A stretch of DNA of 64,000 bases from positions 291,692,256-291,756,255 of the forward strand of contig NC_085138.1 of the NCBI RefSeq assembly GCF_035046485.1, written 5' to 3'. Source of the stretch: Aedes albopictus. Lineage: Eukaryota; Arthropoda; Insecta; Diptera; Culicidae. Positions 42,360-53,055 of the stretch are shown here, one piece after another. Each line of letters starts with the position of its first letter. The first letter of the stretch is position 1. Position numbers and translations under genes: made by a program. The notes below the pieces were generated by a model. The model worked only from the letters and a program-made list of their open reading frames with translations, had not been told where the DNA came from and ran no database searches.

Positions 42360-42760
42360 CTTCCAGGAATTACGCGAGGCATTTGTTCAGAAGTTTCTCC
42401 AGGCATTCCTTCAGGGTTCTCTCTAGAGATTTTCTCAGGAATTGCTTCAAGGATTCCTCTAGGAATTCCTCCAAGGATTCCTTCTGAAATTTCTCTAAGA
42501 TTTCCTCTGGGAATTCCTCAAGAGTTTTCTTCTGAAATTTTTCTAGGGATACCTCCCAGAATTTCTCCAGAATTTCCTCCAAGGAATCCTCCAGAATTGG
42601 ATGTTTTCTAGGATTGCCAGATTGAGATCTCTTCAGATATTTCTCTAGGTATTTTAGGGATGTACCCAAGAACTTCTACAGGATCACTTGATGATTTTTT
42701 TTAATCATTTTAAGAATTTCTGGAAGAATTCCTCCAGCGAATAGTATTGGAAGATATTTT
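42360..42760. repeat. 12-bp satellite, right block
   Basis: 'ttcctccaaggattccttctg'-like units continue directly after the hAT-like element's target duplication, showing that the element split a continuous array. Confidence 0.75.
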
Positions 42761-43175
42761 AAAAAGGACTCATACAATACCCAGGAAATTCTAGGTTAGT
42801 CTTCAAAAGAGTTCGTAATGTCCAAAAGATTTCAGCTATAACTTCTCATGAATGTTTTGTAGACATTAAAAAAAACAGAGCAAAATAATGCACGAGTAAC
42901 TAAAATAAAGTAAATAAAATTTCTCATCTTCCAGAAATTGGTCACCGCCACCAGAACCACGTTGATTTATGTAGACAACATAGTGACTGCTAAAGGGTTA
43001 AATAATGCTTTTCGAATATAATGTTATTATATTCAATTTCATCGTATTGCGTTTAGTTAAAATAGCAAGTAGGTACAAAATTGCTAAGGCTGCTTATCCC
43101 CCCTGACCAAAAAGCTGGCTACGCCCTCGAAGTGGTGCTTGGTTGGTCGCGATGATTCTGAAATGCCGACTGGAA

Positions 43176-43229
43176 CGTAAGTGTAGAATTAGCTCTAAGT
43201 TAAAATACACATAAATAAAAACAACAACA
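43176..43229 (+). mobile_element. 54-bp micro-retroposon with 11-bp target duplication
   Basis: Exact GCCGACTGGAA at 43165-43175 and 43230-43240. The insert reads 'cgtaagtgtagaattagc', then 'aagttaaaatacacataaat', ending 'aacaacaaca'. Near-copy of the minus strand of 4705-4763. Confidence 0.8.
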
Positions 43230-43442
43230 GCCGACTGGAAGTTGGCAGCGCGTTTTGTTGTGAAAGCGTCATACAATACTAGGTCTTCATTCACCGCTTA
43301 TGCTCCATTCACCGTTCGTTTCATACGATTTGAATACAAAATGTATGAAACGAGCGGTGAATGACGACCACGTACACTTTAAGTATGCTTTTGATAGAGC
43401 CGGTCTAAGGATTCCTAAACTGCCCCCACTCGCATAACATTA

Positions 43443-43800
43443 TTCTTCTTGGCGTAACGTGCCCACTGAGACAAAGCCTGCTTCTCAGCTTTCAGCTATG
43501 AGTGTTCTATGGGACTGTTCATAAACCACGTAGACCAAATTTTGGCTATTTCAGAAACCCCACCACCCCACCCCCCTTCCCTTCGTAAACTTCTGTTCGT
43601 ACAATTTGTATGGAACGTAGACTGTGGTCAGACCCCTCCTCCCCCCCCAAAAAGTCTACGTTTTTTATGAACGGCCCCACAGTTATTAGCTCAGAGCTTC
43701 CTCTGCCCATGACCATTTTGAATGTGTATATCGTGTGGTAGGCACAAAGATACGCCATATCCAAGGAAGTTAAGGAAATTTCCACATGCCCGAAGATAGT
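43443..43800. mobile_element. SINE body fragment split by a MITE
   Basis: 43443-43510 ('cttggcgtaacgtgcccactg', 'tatgagtgttctat') and 43679-43800 ('acagttattagctcagagc', 'tatcgtgtggtaggcac', 'aaggaaatttcca') read as one mosquito SINE body. The part nearest the tRNA head is missing. The MITE at 43511-43678 lies between them. Confidence 0.6.
43511..43678. mobile_element. MITE of the 'ctgtccataaactacgtagac' family, copy 1
   Basis: Ends 'gggactgttcataaaccacg' and 'cgttttttatgaacggcccc' are inverted repeats around a C-rich centre. Relatives: 56237-56421 and, more distantly, 46222-46389. Confidence 0.65.
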
Positions 43801-43984
43801 ATAAAGCTTAAAATGCCCCCAAGTTTTCCTGGATATTTCCTTAATTTTAGATTAGTTCGCACTTCAGGTCAAAGGAAATTTCTCAACAACGAAAACGATA
43901 GGTACCGACAATATTATTTCCTATTCATATATCTGTAACTGAATCTATTAAACCGACAACATAGGGTTTCCTTTCCTCTAAGCC

Positions 43985-44671
43985 CTAATAAAACCGTTCC
44001 ACATCAGACGCTCCCACCTGGCTTTGGTTGTTCAATCCCTCGGAGCTCACCTCAATGGAATTGATCCGGATCATCGTCTGCTGGGTGCGGAAGAAATTGA
44101 TCCTCATGTACTGCTTCCTCCGCTTCTTGCGGAAATGCGTTTTCGTGTGAGATAGCGATTTCTCAATTATCGTCGCCCGAACCTCCACCAATCCCTGGGG
44201 CACCAGAGGTCTTCCTACGAGCGAGAAGTCCTTCCCTCCAGCCAACAGCACCTTATCCAGCCGGATTTGGTCCCCGTTGGTGGGCGGCCAGTAGCCCTCC
44301 ACTATGATAACGTCCCCGGATGTGATTTTAAATTGCTTTCCACACAGTTGAACCACGGCGAAAAGGCGGCCTTCGGTGCCGGATTGCACCTGCTTGTTCA
44401 CATCCTCCAAGGCAGCACCACTCTGCTGCGACGATACCAGCGACGAGTTTAAGCGGGAAAGGAGCGAACTAGCTGGTGGTAAACCGGCAACAGCCGGAAA
44501 TTGCAGTCTAGATGCAGGTATCGCCGCGGTCCGCAGCACATCTAGAATCAAAACAACGATTACATCAACATCAGTTCGTTCAAGATCAGAACGTGCAATG
44601 GGATATTACTTACTGGTGATCAGGTTTGTGCAGGGGACTCTAAATAGGGATGTTAATCGATTCAGCATCAT
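43985..44671 (-). CDS. mRpL21: Mitochondrial ribosomal protein bL21m, two exons
   Basis: A structural protein of the large mitoribosomal subunit. Exon 1 is 44614-44671 and ends at a GTAAGT donor. Exon 2 is 43985-44541 and follows 'gattctag'. The 72-bp intron joins in frame to give 204 residues, close to human MRPL21. Two consecutive ATGs (44669-44671, 44666-44668) could start it; the basic, hydroxylated N-terminus (MMLNRLTSLFRV) suits a mitochondrial presequence. The bL21 domain covers about residues 75-180: FAVVQLCGKQFKI, DVIIVEGY, LVGRPLV and the basic HTKTHFRKKRRKQY. Without the intron the frame would begin at an internal, unlikely ATG. The upstream minus-strand candidate gene ends only 72 bp before the first ATG. 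Confidence 0.93.
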
Positions 44672-44714
44672 TTTCAAGCGAAAAGCAAAATACTTTTTTT
44701 TCTAAAACCACTGA

Positions 44715-44720
44715 TTTATT
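44715..44720 (-). terminator. Poly(A) signal AATAAA of the 58-residue candidate gene
   Basis: Minus-strand AATAAA 23 bp after the stop at 44743 and 44 bp before the first ATG of mRpL21. Together with the ORF it suggests a complete small transcript end. Confidence 0.4.
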
Positions 44721-44742
44721 GGAATTTTACAAAAAAGAATAT

Positions 44743-44919
44743 TCACGGTATCAAAATCGGCATGCTGGCTGACCTCCGTCCGACGATGCTTTTGTTATGG
44801 TCTTTGACAGTTAAGTCCCACAGTTGATCTAAGTGGTGTTTGCCATTAGGTATCGATTTATTACGCCTCCCAGAAGATACACCGTCTACAGCAGCGCTGC
44901 CAGTTTTGCTGCTGCCCAT
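44743..44919 (-). CDS. Candidate small protein, 58 residues, unrecognised
   Basis: The ATG at 44917-44919 opens a frame that begins MGSSKTGSAAVDG and ends SASMPILIP. It is basic and Ser/Gly-rich and contains HLDQLWDLTVKDH; there is no signal peptide or membrane segment. Base composition is gene-like compared with its AT-rich flanks. A poly(A) signal follows directly. It lies head-to-tail with mRpL21, 72 bp upstream. I cannot name a family. It could be a complete small gene, a last exon or a 5' UTR-linked upstream ORF of mRpL21. Confidence 0.45.
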   Translation of the reverse strand: MGSSKTGSAAVDGVSSGRRNKSIPNGKHHLDQLWDLTVKDHNKSIVGRRSASMPILIP

Positions 44920-45944
44920 TTTACGCAAGATTATACGAATTTTACGATTTTAAATGAAAAATTTGATAGAAGGTGGCGTCCTAACTCGTGAATATCAACT
45001 GCATGAAGCGGGCGAAGAGGGGAGGGGGTAGGCATTACTAGTTTTGCCAAGTCGAGATATCTCGAAAAAGCAAAAAAGGCTAAATACCGATTATTTGTAA
45101 TATTTTATTTAAATTATTTAAATTACCTTTTATTTTTTATTTTTGGGGTGATACTCGGGGTGATACACAAATAATGTCACCCATAAACTACCGTTTTCAA
45201 CTCCCTCCCCCCTATGTCGTACTTTTTGTATGGGACCTTACCATTGTTTGTATGGACCGTCACGTTCTACAAAACCTCTTCGCCCCCTGAAAACGTAACG
45301 TAACTTGTGCACGCCCCGGGACATTTTGGCTTGGGAAAACTAATTAATCGAAATACACCCTTCATTACGCACTAATGTCGTTTTCGTTTTTGCGGTGGAG
45401 CTACACCGGTGCAGCACTTTTACACCGAAAGTGTTCGTTTTTGATTTTCGTGCTGCACCGGTGTAGCACTTTTCCTGCACCGCTCAAGATAGTGCAGCAC
45501 TCAAAAATTCGAGAGTGTAGCGGGTGTACACCGTGTCCACCAATCAACGTTTGCATAGTTGTAAATATTTTGGTTTTTATTCACGCACACTAATGCAACT
45601 GCACCAGTGAAGAGAATTGGGTTCTTTAGGGGTAAACGGATTATTTCATAATCGGATTCTCCGCCCAAAAATTAGTCGAAATCCAAAATTTCATAATTTT
45701 TGGAGTTCGGGAACCATTTTTAAAATGCATTTAAAGTTTGTATGGGGAAAATTTTTTGTTCGGGTCGAACTGTCACTTTATCGATTGAACTGTCATTCTA
45801 TCCACGAAAATGAAAACTGTTTTGTTTATTTAACTATCAAAACAAAGGTATTGGAATCCAATAAAATCACGTTATGCTCAGTAAAATGAGCTCTTTCTAT
45901 TAGGCTTTAGAAAATTGCAATTTTTTATTCACTAAACAACCCAA

Positions 45945-46150
45945 TTTTCAGACAAAAGAGGCACAAAACAAGCAACAAAGAAGACGCGGCGATTACTCTT
46001 TATCCCAAGCTTTATCCCTACTGGTAACAGATAATGACATGATCTCGAAAATTTTTGTTGCAGACAAAACTGAAGCTGAATTTGTTGCGTACTTTTCAAC
46101 TCGTGAATAATCAATTATTACTGACCCAAAATTGAAACTTTTTGATGATA
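45945..46150. repeat. Dispersed repeat, copy 3
   Basis: Joins the motifs seen apart at 1622-1740 and 5137-5235: 'caagcaacaaagaag', 'actggtaacagataatgac', 'tctcgaaaatttttgttg', 'gtgaataatcaattattact'. Confidence 0.5.
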
Positions 46151-46221
46151 CACACACTCAATCCTGAATTGCCTGTTCAGCACTTTTTTGACGAAAATAG
46201 AACAGCAGAAATATTTCGGTA

Positions 46222-46389
46222 GGGGGCTATCCATTAATTACGTAAGGGTTTATAGGGGGAGGGGGGGGTTTGAGAAATCTTACGCGCCATACAAAAATGT
46301 TTGGGTTTCCATACAAAAAATCTTACAAGGGGGGGAGGGGGTGTCGAAAAATCGCAAAAATTCCCTTACGTAATTAATGGGCAGCCCCT
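46222..46389. mobile_element. MITE, 'ccattaattacgtaaggg' type
   Basis: The left 'gggggctatccattaattac' and right 'gtaattaatgggcagccccta' are inverted. The centre has G-rich runs and 'ccatacaaaaa' twice in direct orientation. Distantly related to 43511-43678 and 56237-56421. Confidence 0.7.
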
Positions 46390-47089
46390 AGCTTCGGTAA
46401 CCGATTTTACTGAGGCTCAGTACAACAAATGTCAATACCGGGTGCAAAAGGTAAACAATGCAGTATAGCTGTATTCAGCTGTTCTATTTTCATCAAAAAA
46501 TTACCGAATACGGTATTCCAAATTAAGTGTGCATATTCAGTAGCGTTGCAGTGTTTACCAAAAACCGAATTAAGACGTCGCACTTGACTTCAAACTGGGG
46601 ACCACATCTAGTACTTCATTTGGTCCCCAGGTACCCAAGTATGACAGATCGAAGTTTACCTTTTTTCGACTCACCTTGAACGTGTAATTTACTCAATATT
46701 TTTTGTAGTAGGCTATGTTGATGTGTTAATGACATTGATGAAAAAAGGAAAAGTTTTGACTTTTTGTGCACATTTGGCGAAAGTCTGCATGGGGAAAGGA
46801 AGGTGTTTTTCTTGCATGTAATAAAAGAAAATCAACCCTTTATGTACTTCCGTAATGGGATGGCTCATAAGCTTGCTTGTATGTCCCAACTGATGTGCAT
46901 TTTCTGTTATGCCACCAACAATCCGTACGCTTTGTGTCTTGGAATTTCCCCAGGGCTATAATTTGTTCTCAACAAATCAAGTAAGATCTAATGATCATTG
47001 CTATCAAGCGTTTCCCATTAGCTTAAGGTGACTTGGTGCATCACAGAATTTTCATAGGAATCATTGACTTTTTAATTTTCAATGATTGT

Positions 47090-47250
47090 TTGCCTCGCGT
47101 TTTTGAAGTGATAAAAAACGGGAAATTTTGCAGTCTCGCAGTAGAAAAAGTATCATCACACTCACCACGAGTGAGCATATGGGATGATACATTTTCATCC
47201 GAATTTGCGCTTTGGTAACTGAGTTTTATCACTTTGAAATTTCGAGCGAG
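47090..47250. repeat. Short inverted-repeat module, second copy
   Basis: See 41010-41200. 'tgcctcgcgtttttgaagtg' opens and 'cactttgaaatttcgagcga' closes it as imperfect inverted ends. Confidence 0.45.
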
Positions 47251-47655
47251 ATTTCAATGATGCTGATGACGCACTACGCGTCGTTAAAGAACGATCTTCA
47301 ATAACGTGCTCCCTCGGTTTGGAAGAGGATGGCAACCACTGCCGGAGGTTTGCCCTCTCACTGTCAAACGATGAGGTTGGTTACGAATAATCTCAAATGA
47401 AAGTTCTACTTTAGAATTTAAAACAAATTATCATAAAACCTCAATTCAATCTCAATGTATTTTTCAAAATTATGCTAAATATATCTGGAATTTCATAAAG
47501 AAAATAATCTTGGCAGACAGGTGACGTGCTGGACCAGGCAAAAACTACAGGATCAGCAGCAGTCAGCAGATAGACACCTGGAAACATCCGGCAGCACTCG
47601 CCGGTGGCGATTTTTGCGTCAGTAAAGAACCGGTGACGCAACTTTCTTCAAACCC

Positions 47656-48028
47656 CACACGGAGAAACTGAAAAACTCAAAATTAGGTACTTTTAAACTC
47701 AATTTTGAGTTCTTTTTCATCTCCCTTTTCATGCGCTCTTTCTGTTGTTGTCAGAGAGTGAAGAGAGAAACAGCCCAACTTTTGCAGTTCCGTGCGTCAA
47801 GCCAAAACTGAGTTTATAGCACAGTACTCAAATTTGAGTGAATACAACCTAGTCAAAATTGCGGTTGGGTGGAAAAAACTTAAAATTAGGTATTTTTTCA
47901 ACATGGAAGCAAGCGGGAACAACCCAACAAAAACATCGATTCCATCAACTCAAAATTGGCTTGACGCACGCAACCCCGAAGTTGGGTGGAAAGAACTCAC
48001 TTTTGGGTAGTTTCGTCTCTCCGTGCAG
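47656..48028. mobile_element. MITE with CACGGAGARAC ends
   Basis: Opens CACACGGAGAAACTGAAAAA and closes with the complement of TGCACGGAGAGACGAAACTA. Inside, 'actcaaaattaggta' and 'cttaaaattaggtattttt' repeat. The 72-74 residue frames here are translations of it. Confidence 0.6.
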
Positions 48029-48669
48029 TAGCGAGTTAGTTCGCGACAGTTCAGCGACAAATTGGTTTAATATCCTGGAATGACCACAAGGCAGCTCTAC
48101 CGGGTTCCTTAAATAAAACAAACGTTAGATTAACATGAAAATTCATTTAAAGAATACCGTCTACCATGCACTAAGCAGTGTACCGCGATTGTTTATTGTT
48201 GAGTAAACAGCAATTTTCTCTTAGCAACAGATTTTCAGTTCAGAGCAAAGTACAAGGTTGCTCAAGAAACAGGTATAGTATATGATTTTTCTGTTCTAGT
48301 ACTTCATGGGCCCAAAAATTTCTATGGGTTGTATGGAAGTTGGACGTCTTAGTTATGTCTTTGGTGTTTACCGACTCGAAGTTACCGCTCGTAAATCACA
48401 ATGCAAGGCCGAGTGCAAGGCTTAAAAATCTTTAAACTCGTGGTGCATGATCTTTGTCCTATTCTGTTCAAGTTGGGACAAACCTATGTCGCATTGGGAA
48501 GAATATCGCAATAAATTCAGGTTGTGACATTGTCGTTATTGTTGCGTGATGGTTGAATTTTGATTCACTAAACTGCACCGAAAATGTTCGTTTTGCAGTG
48601 AAAAGTTTAGCACGAACAAGAGCACGAAGCGGTGTAGCTCCGCCACAAAAACGGAAACGACATATTTAT

Positions 48670-49020
48670 TCCTTTGTTTTTCAAGTTCGAGTAAAGTACA
48701 ATTCCGATTAGAATACTATGCTTGATCGTATTATTCAATATAAATAAGATTTCGTCTTTAATTTTAGGACCCTATTGTAGCTATTCCGTGCAGCTGCTGG
48801 CCTCTGTAAATAATTAAGAATATTTTCAAAAGTTAGTGGATTACATCCCAGATTACTGGGAATTCCTGAGAATCTTAAGAGATTTTCAGGAATTACTTAA
48901 GTATATTTTGCAGAGCTACTGATTTCTATAAATAATAAACTATTTTACGAGACGTTCTACCGGTGGGCCGCTCATTGTTATTGTTTACATTTGATGTTTT
49001 TGTTTTCCCGAAAAGTTGCA
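48670..49020. other. Intergenic, nothing recognised
   Basis: AT-rich, with two similar phrases ('tttctataaataa', 'cctctgtaaataattaa') about 125 bp apart. No gene. Confidence 0.3.
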
Positions 49021-49029
49021 TAACATTTG

Positions 49030-49245
49030 ATGAGCGCCAATCAGATTTTAGCTAGCAGAGATGTTTCGATTTCTAATGTGGCATGTATCAATCCCCCGAG
49101 CTGCAACATGTCACAAGCAGATGAAAAAACATCCCCACGGTCTACGGGTATTGATTATAGTGGACGGATTGACGCATTTTCGCAGCTAAATGAATCTTGT
49201 TTGTTGGATGGGTCTGTATCACATGTTATGCTAGCGAAAATGTAA
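49030..49245 (+). CDS. Candidate 71-residue frame, unrecognised
   Basis: From ATG at 49030: MSANQILASRDVSISNVACI, later DEKTSPRSTG, ending VMLAKM. Hydrophilic, without membrane segment or known motif. The stop is followed at once by 'aataaa', a possible poly(A) signal. It abuts an inverted repeat (49243-49310 with 50880-50946), so it may belong to a transposon. Weak support. Confidence 0.25.
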   Translation: MSANQILASRDVSISNVACINPPSCNMSQADEKTSPRSTGIDYSGRIDAFSQLNESCLLDGSVSHVMLAKM

Positions 49246-50946
49246 ATAAATCAGGCCAAACATGTCTAAAGGTCCTATCTGCAGAAGAGAGGCTCTCTTT
49301 GGTTTCCCTCTCTTTCGTTTATATCACGGATGTTTATTTGTATTATGATTGTCTCCTTACATTGAACGACGATCAAAACAATCGTCTTTTGATTTGTACT
49401 GCAAAAATAGTTGAAAAGTGTGCCATTACATAAATCCAGCTTTTTACGCTAACGCGAGGGGTGATTCGAATATGACGTTTCTTGCCGACATTCGAATTTC
49501 AGTTCAATGCCATCCTAGTAGACTGTTTAAGAGTTTGTTGATGAAAGTGTCAAAAATTTTCACGGGATCAGCCATCTTCAGCGTAGTTTGAAATGGTTTC
49601 CTATTTATACTTCAATTAATCTAGATTTTGGGTCTTTTTAGGTCAACTGAGAGCAGGTGTAACGCAATTTAATTGGAAGTCCGAGAGTTCAAATTGGCTA
49701 AATTCGCGAAAACTTTAACGCACTCACTCGATTTCACCGTGTTTGGCGACGCAGTTGAAAAGCAACATACTGCCCAAGCCTGGATTTGATCTGGATGCAT
49801 TATTTGAGCTGAACAATATTTATGTTTTCATTATAAGAAACGGAATGGAAAATATTTCTTATCAACAGACGAAATAGTTTTATTAACCCTCGAGCAGTCA
49901 CGTCTACGTCCACCTTCAACGGCCCACGCTCACGCTGTGTATCACAAGCGTGGTTTTTTTAATGGTGCGTGTACTCAGTACACGACGTGACCGGATTAAC
50001 TTGATCAAGACTAAATTATTACTATACAAATATTGACCATAGGCTTCATCCCTAACCGTTTTCATTACTTTTGGTTTATTTAGATCGAGATTTAAACGAC
50101 ATTCTGCTGTATACGAGATCATTAAAGGAAAAAAAAGCTGCTTTAGGCTCTTTTCCACTGGACACCGCCAAATGGAAAGTGCTTCGCGGTGTGGGTAAGA
50201 TTCAATCGTCAAGAGTATCAGGAGGGTATATTAACGAATTTCCACATAAAAATCCAGTCAATATGCATTGAGTCCTTTTACAGCTGACCTAAAAAGTAAA
50301 AAATAAACTAGGATTTGTCCTGCAGAATAAATAGAAAACACCATTTCAAAAAACGCTGAGGAACACTGTTGGTACAAAACAAATACCGTGAAAATTTTTG
50401 ACACTTCAATCAACAAACTTTCTAACAGTCTACTAGGATAGCATTGAACTGAAATTCAGTTGTCGGCAAGAAACGTCATATTCGAATCACCCCTCGCGTT
50501 AGCGTAAAAAGCTGGATAGCAATAATTGGGTTTTTAAATTAAGAAAAATGTTTCGATTTTTTTATTTTATACGAAAGAGCACCTTTTTCTGAGCCACTAT
50601 GATTTTTTCCAGATTTTTAGAACTTTATTTTGGTACCTAAAATCAATTTCAAAGAGATTTTTTGAAATCACCTTTTGACAGCTGGGTAACTGTTTGACAG
50701 CTCCACCCAGTACAAAATGCGACGAGGGGTGATTCGACAAATCGCTCCCATACAAACTTCAAATTGATTTTTAAATAGGTTCCTGGGCACCAAAATTCAT
50801 GAAAATTTGGATTTCGGCTCAGTTTCGCATGCAGATTCAGAATATGGAATTATCTCAGAACCGCTAAAGAAGCCAATTGAAAGAGAAAGTGAACAAAGAG
50901 AGCTTCTCAAATGCAGATAGGACCTATTGAAATGTTTGGCCTGAAA
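49243..50946. mobile_element. Outer inverted repeat around a nested TIR element
   Basis: 'caggccaaacatgtctaaagg' with 'tcctatctgcagaagag' near 49250-49290 is inverted at about 50900-50945 ('gcagataggacct', 'tttggcctg'). This may be an older element that later received the insertion at 49436-50515. Confidence 0.45.
49436..50515. mobile_element. 1.08 kb TIR element, arms over 130 bp
   Basis: CCAGCTTTTTACGCTAACGC at the left is exactly inverted at the right, and pairing stays almost perfect to 'catcctagtagact' and beyond ('gtgtcaaaaattttcacgg'). The interior frames (98 residues minus, 66 residues plus) show no transposase motif. Target duplication unclear. Confidence 0.75.
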
Positions 50947-50949
50947 TGG

Positions 50950-51459
50950 GCCCAACGGTTGGACTTCAAAACTGGTAAACATTCAAAAAACAGCTGATTT
51001 GAAACGTCTCATAAAATGTCTTATATTCTTCTTTTGAAGGATATAAAACCGGTCACGGAAAATAAATAATGCACTGAACGAAAATTACTTGAGCGATACC
51101 GTTTGAAGTGCATACCTCGCATTAGGACGCTACTTCCTGTCAAAATTTCATTTATAAAATCGGCTCGTAAAATGGACTATAATAAAAGTAGTAATGGCAA
51201 CCCTGAAGAATTTTAAATCGAATTCATAAATTCGACCTAACCTTCGTTGCCACAGTAGATTATGATGTAAACAAAAATTAAATTTCCAACGATATTTTGC
51301 ATGCTAAAACGGTTTTTGGTTGTAAATTTTTGAAAAATCGTATTTTTGTATGTGATTTTGTAAAATTTAAAATATAATTTCATCTAAGTAAGCTTCTCGT
51401 TATGCAAGACTTTTTTGAAACGCAGTAAGTAATCAAATCTCTTCCTCAGCATCGAAAGG
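50950..51459. other. Upstream region of Poc1
   Basis: AT-rich without a clear TATA or initiator. A donor-like 'gcagtaagtaa' (about 51423) and an acceptor-like 'cttcctcag' (to about 51449) are only about 25 bp apart, too close for an intron. The transcription start is not determinable. Confidence 0.3.
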
Positions 51460-52972
51460 ATGTCCGATCCAGTGCTGCTCCGCCACCTCAAAGGGCACCG
51501 AAGTCGAGTAACGGGAATTTCGTTCCACCCGGAAAGCAACCGGTTCGTGTCCGGCTCGACAGATCACACGGCCATCGTTTGGAACATAAACGAACAGGTA
51601 CGGTGCATGCGCTTTGAAGCCCACACGGATGTTGTGAACGACATCTGCTGGTCGCCGGATGGCCGGATTGTGGCATCGGCTTCCAAGGATCGCACCGTCA
51701 AAATCTGGGTCCCGTCGTTGATGGGCAACTGTGACGAGTTTCGGGCGCACACGTCCAACATCCGGTCGGTGGATTTCGACTCAAAAGGGAAGAAGCTGAT
51801 TACCGCGTCGGACGATAAGTCGGTCAAGTTGTGGAAGGTGTCGCGGAAGCATTTCGTATCCTCGTTTACCGGTCATACCAACTGGGTGCGATGTGCGCGG
51901 TTCAGCCCGAACGATAAACTGATAGCTTCGTGTGGGGACGACCGGGCGTTGAAGCTGTTCGATCCACAGTCCGGACAGTGCGTGCACAGCTTCGTGGATC
52001 AGAAGGGAGCGGGAAATAAAGTCGCTTGGCATCCGGATGGAACGCTCGTGGCCATTGCATTGGACAATGCCAGGGTCAAGATTTTCGACATCAAGATTCG
52101 GAAGCTGATCCAATACTATAGGATCTTTGAGGGTTCAATCAACTCGCTGGATTTCCACCCTTCGGGAAATTATCTGATCACTGGAAGTGATGATGGCGCG
52201 GTGAAGATTATTGATCTATTGGAAGGAAGGCACATTTATACGCTGACCGGCCATACCGGACCAGTTACGGCGGTGAAATTTGCGGCAAATGGACAAGTGT
52301 TTGCAACCGGAAGCGATGATCGACATGTAAGTATATTGGGTACCAGAACATCTCTAACAAACAACTAGACCAAAATTCATACTAGATTATGTCTAACATA
52401 CCCTTTCTCTCTTGTAGATCATGATATGGAAGGCAAACTTCAATGGAGAATCGTCAGAAAATTCGCTATACTCGTCAGAGTGTAGTGACATACAGTTGCA
52501 GCAGAATAATTCTCGGCCGAGGTTCCCGATGCCCTCGAGTAAAAAACTCAGCTATGATTCTCACGGTACCGACGAAGACGAGGAAGTTCGGTTCATCAAG
52601 GGTAAGGAAAACCATCCGGATACTAGCATTCTGGTGGATGCCAGAAAGACGGACAACTTCCACGTAACAGATGTCCACGAGGTTAGCGATTAGTTTTTCT
52701 TCAATCCTTATTCTCATATATTATGGTATTTAAGCGTAATCATCGGTAATTTTAAGGAAATTGTAATAAGACTGTGCCAGAAGCCTAACCTTCGCTGTCT
52801 GTCGGAATCCTGCTTGAATCCGTCCGCTGGCGGTATTGGATACGACTCCAGCAAAACTAGCTCCAACTTTGAAAAGCACGTCATTCGAAAGCTGGGTCTG
52901 ATTGAGAGTGCTGTTTCAAGTCTCGAGAGGAGAGTTTCGCTTCTTGAAGATGTTGTGCTCAAACGAAGCTGA
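51460..52972 (+). CDS. Poc1: Poc1 centriolar WD40 protein, three exons
   Basis: Poc1 proteins sit on centrioles and basal bodies and stabilise them. Exons 51460-52326, 52418-52681 and 52757-52972 join in phase 0 (GTAAGT...TTGTAG; GTTAGC...TTTAAG) and give 448 residues, within the range of animal POC1. Seven WD repeats fill about residues 8-296 (for example LRHLKGHRSRVTGISFHP, SGSTDHTAIVWN, ITASDDKSVKLW). A charged linker follows. The last exon encodes the family's C-terminal coiled coil (NFEKHVIRKLGLIE, VSSLERRVSLLEDVV). The second intron has a weak donor, but the in-frame join and the conserved C-terminus support it. AATAAA lies at 53236-53241. It converges on Atox1. Confidence 0.92.
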
Positions 52973-53055
52973 GCATTTGGTGGGAAGATATTTCGTTCGT
53001 TCTATTTCTCTATTGAAGCAAGTTTATTTTTTAATTGTGCATAGTATTGAACGAA

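Larger units (their letters stand above)
45375..48663. mobile_element. Possible 3.3 kb TIR element, ends ATGTCGTTTTCG
   Basis: ATGTCGTTTTCGTTTTTGCG (45375 onward, to 'ggagctacaccg') is inverted at 48630-48663 with three mismatches over 34 bp. The enclosed DNA contains at least three other MITEs and no transposase frame. No clear target duplication, so two separate relics of one family are also possible. Confidence 0.45.

Noticed and set aside
44376..44705. Plus-strand frame of 109 residues
   Set aside because: Antisense to the mRpL21 exons.
51394..51460. Upstream Poc1 exon starting ATGCAAGACTT, spliced at 'gcagtaagt'
   Set aside because: It would join in frame, but the intron would be only about 25 bp, below the practical minimum for insect introns.
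51433..52113. Minus-strand frames of 62-110 residues
   Set aside because: Antisense to the Poc1 WD40 exon.
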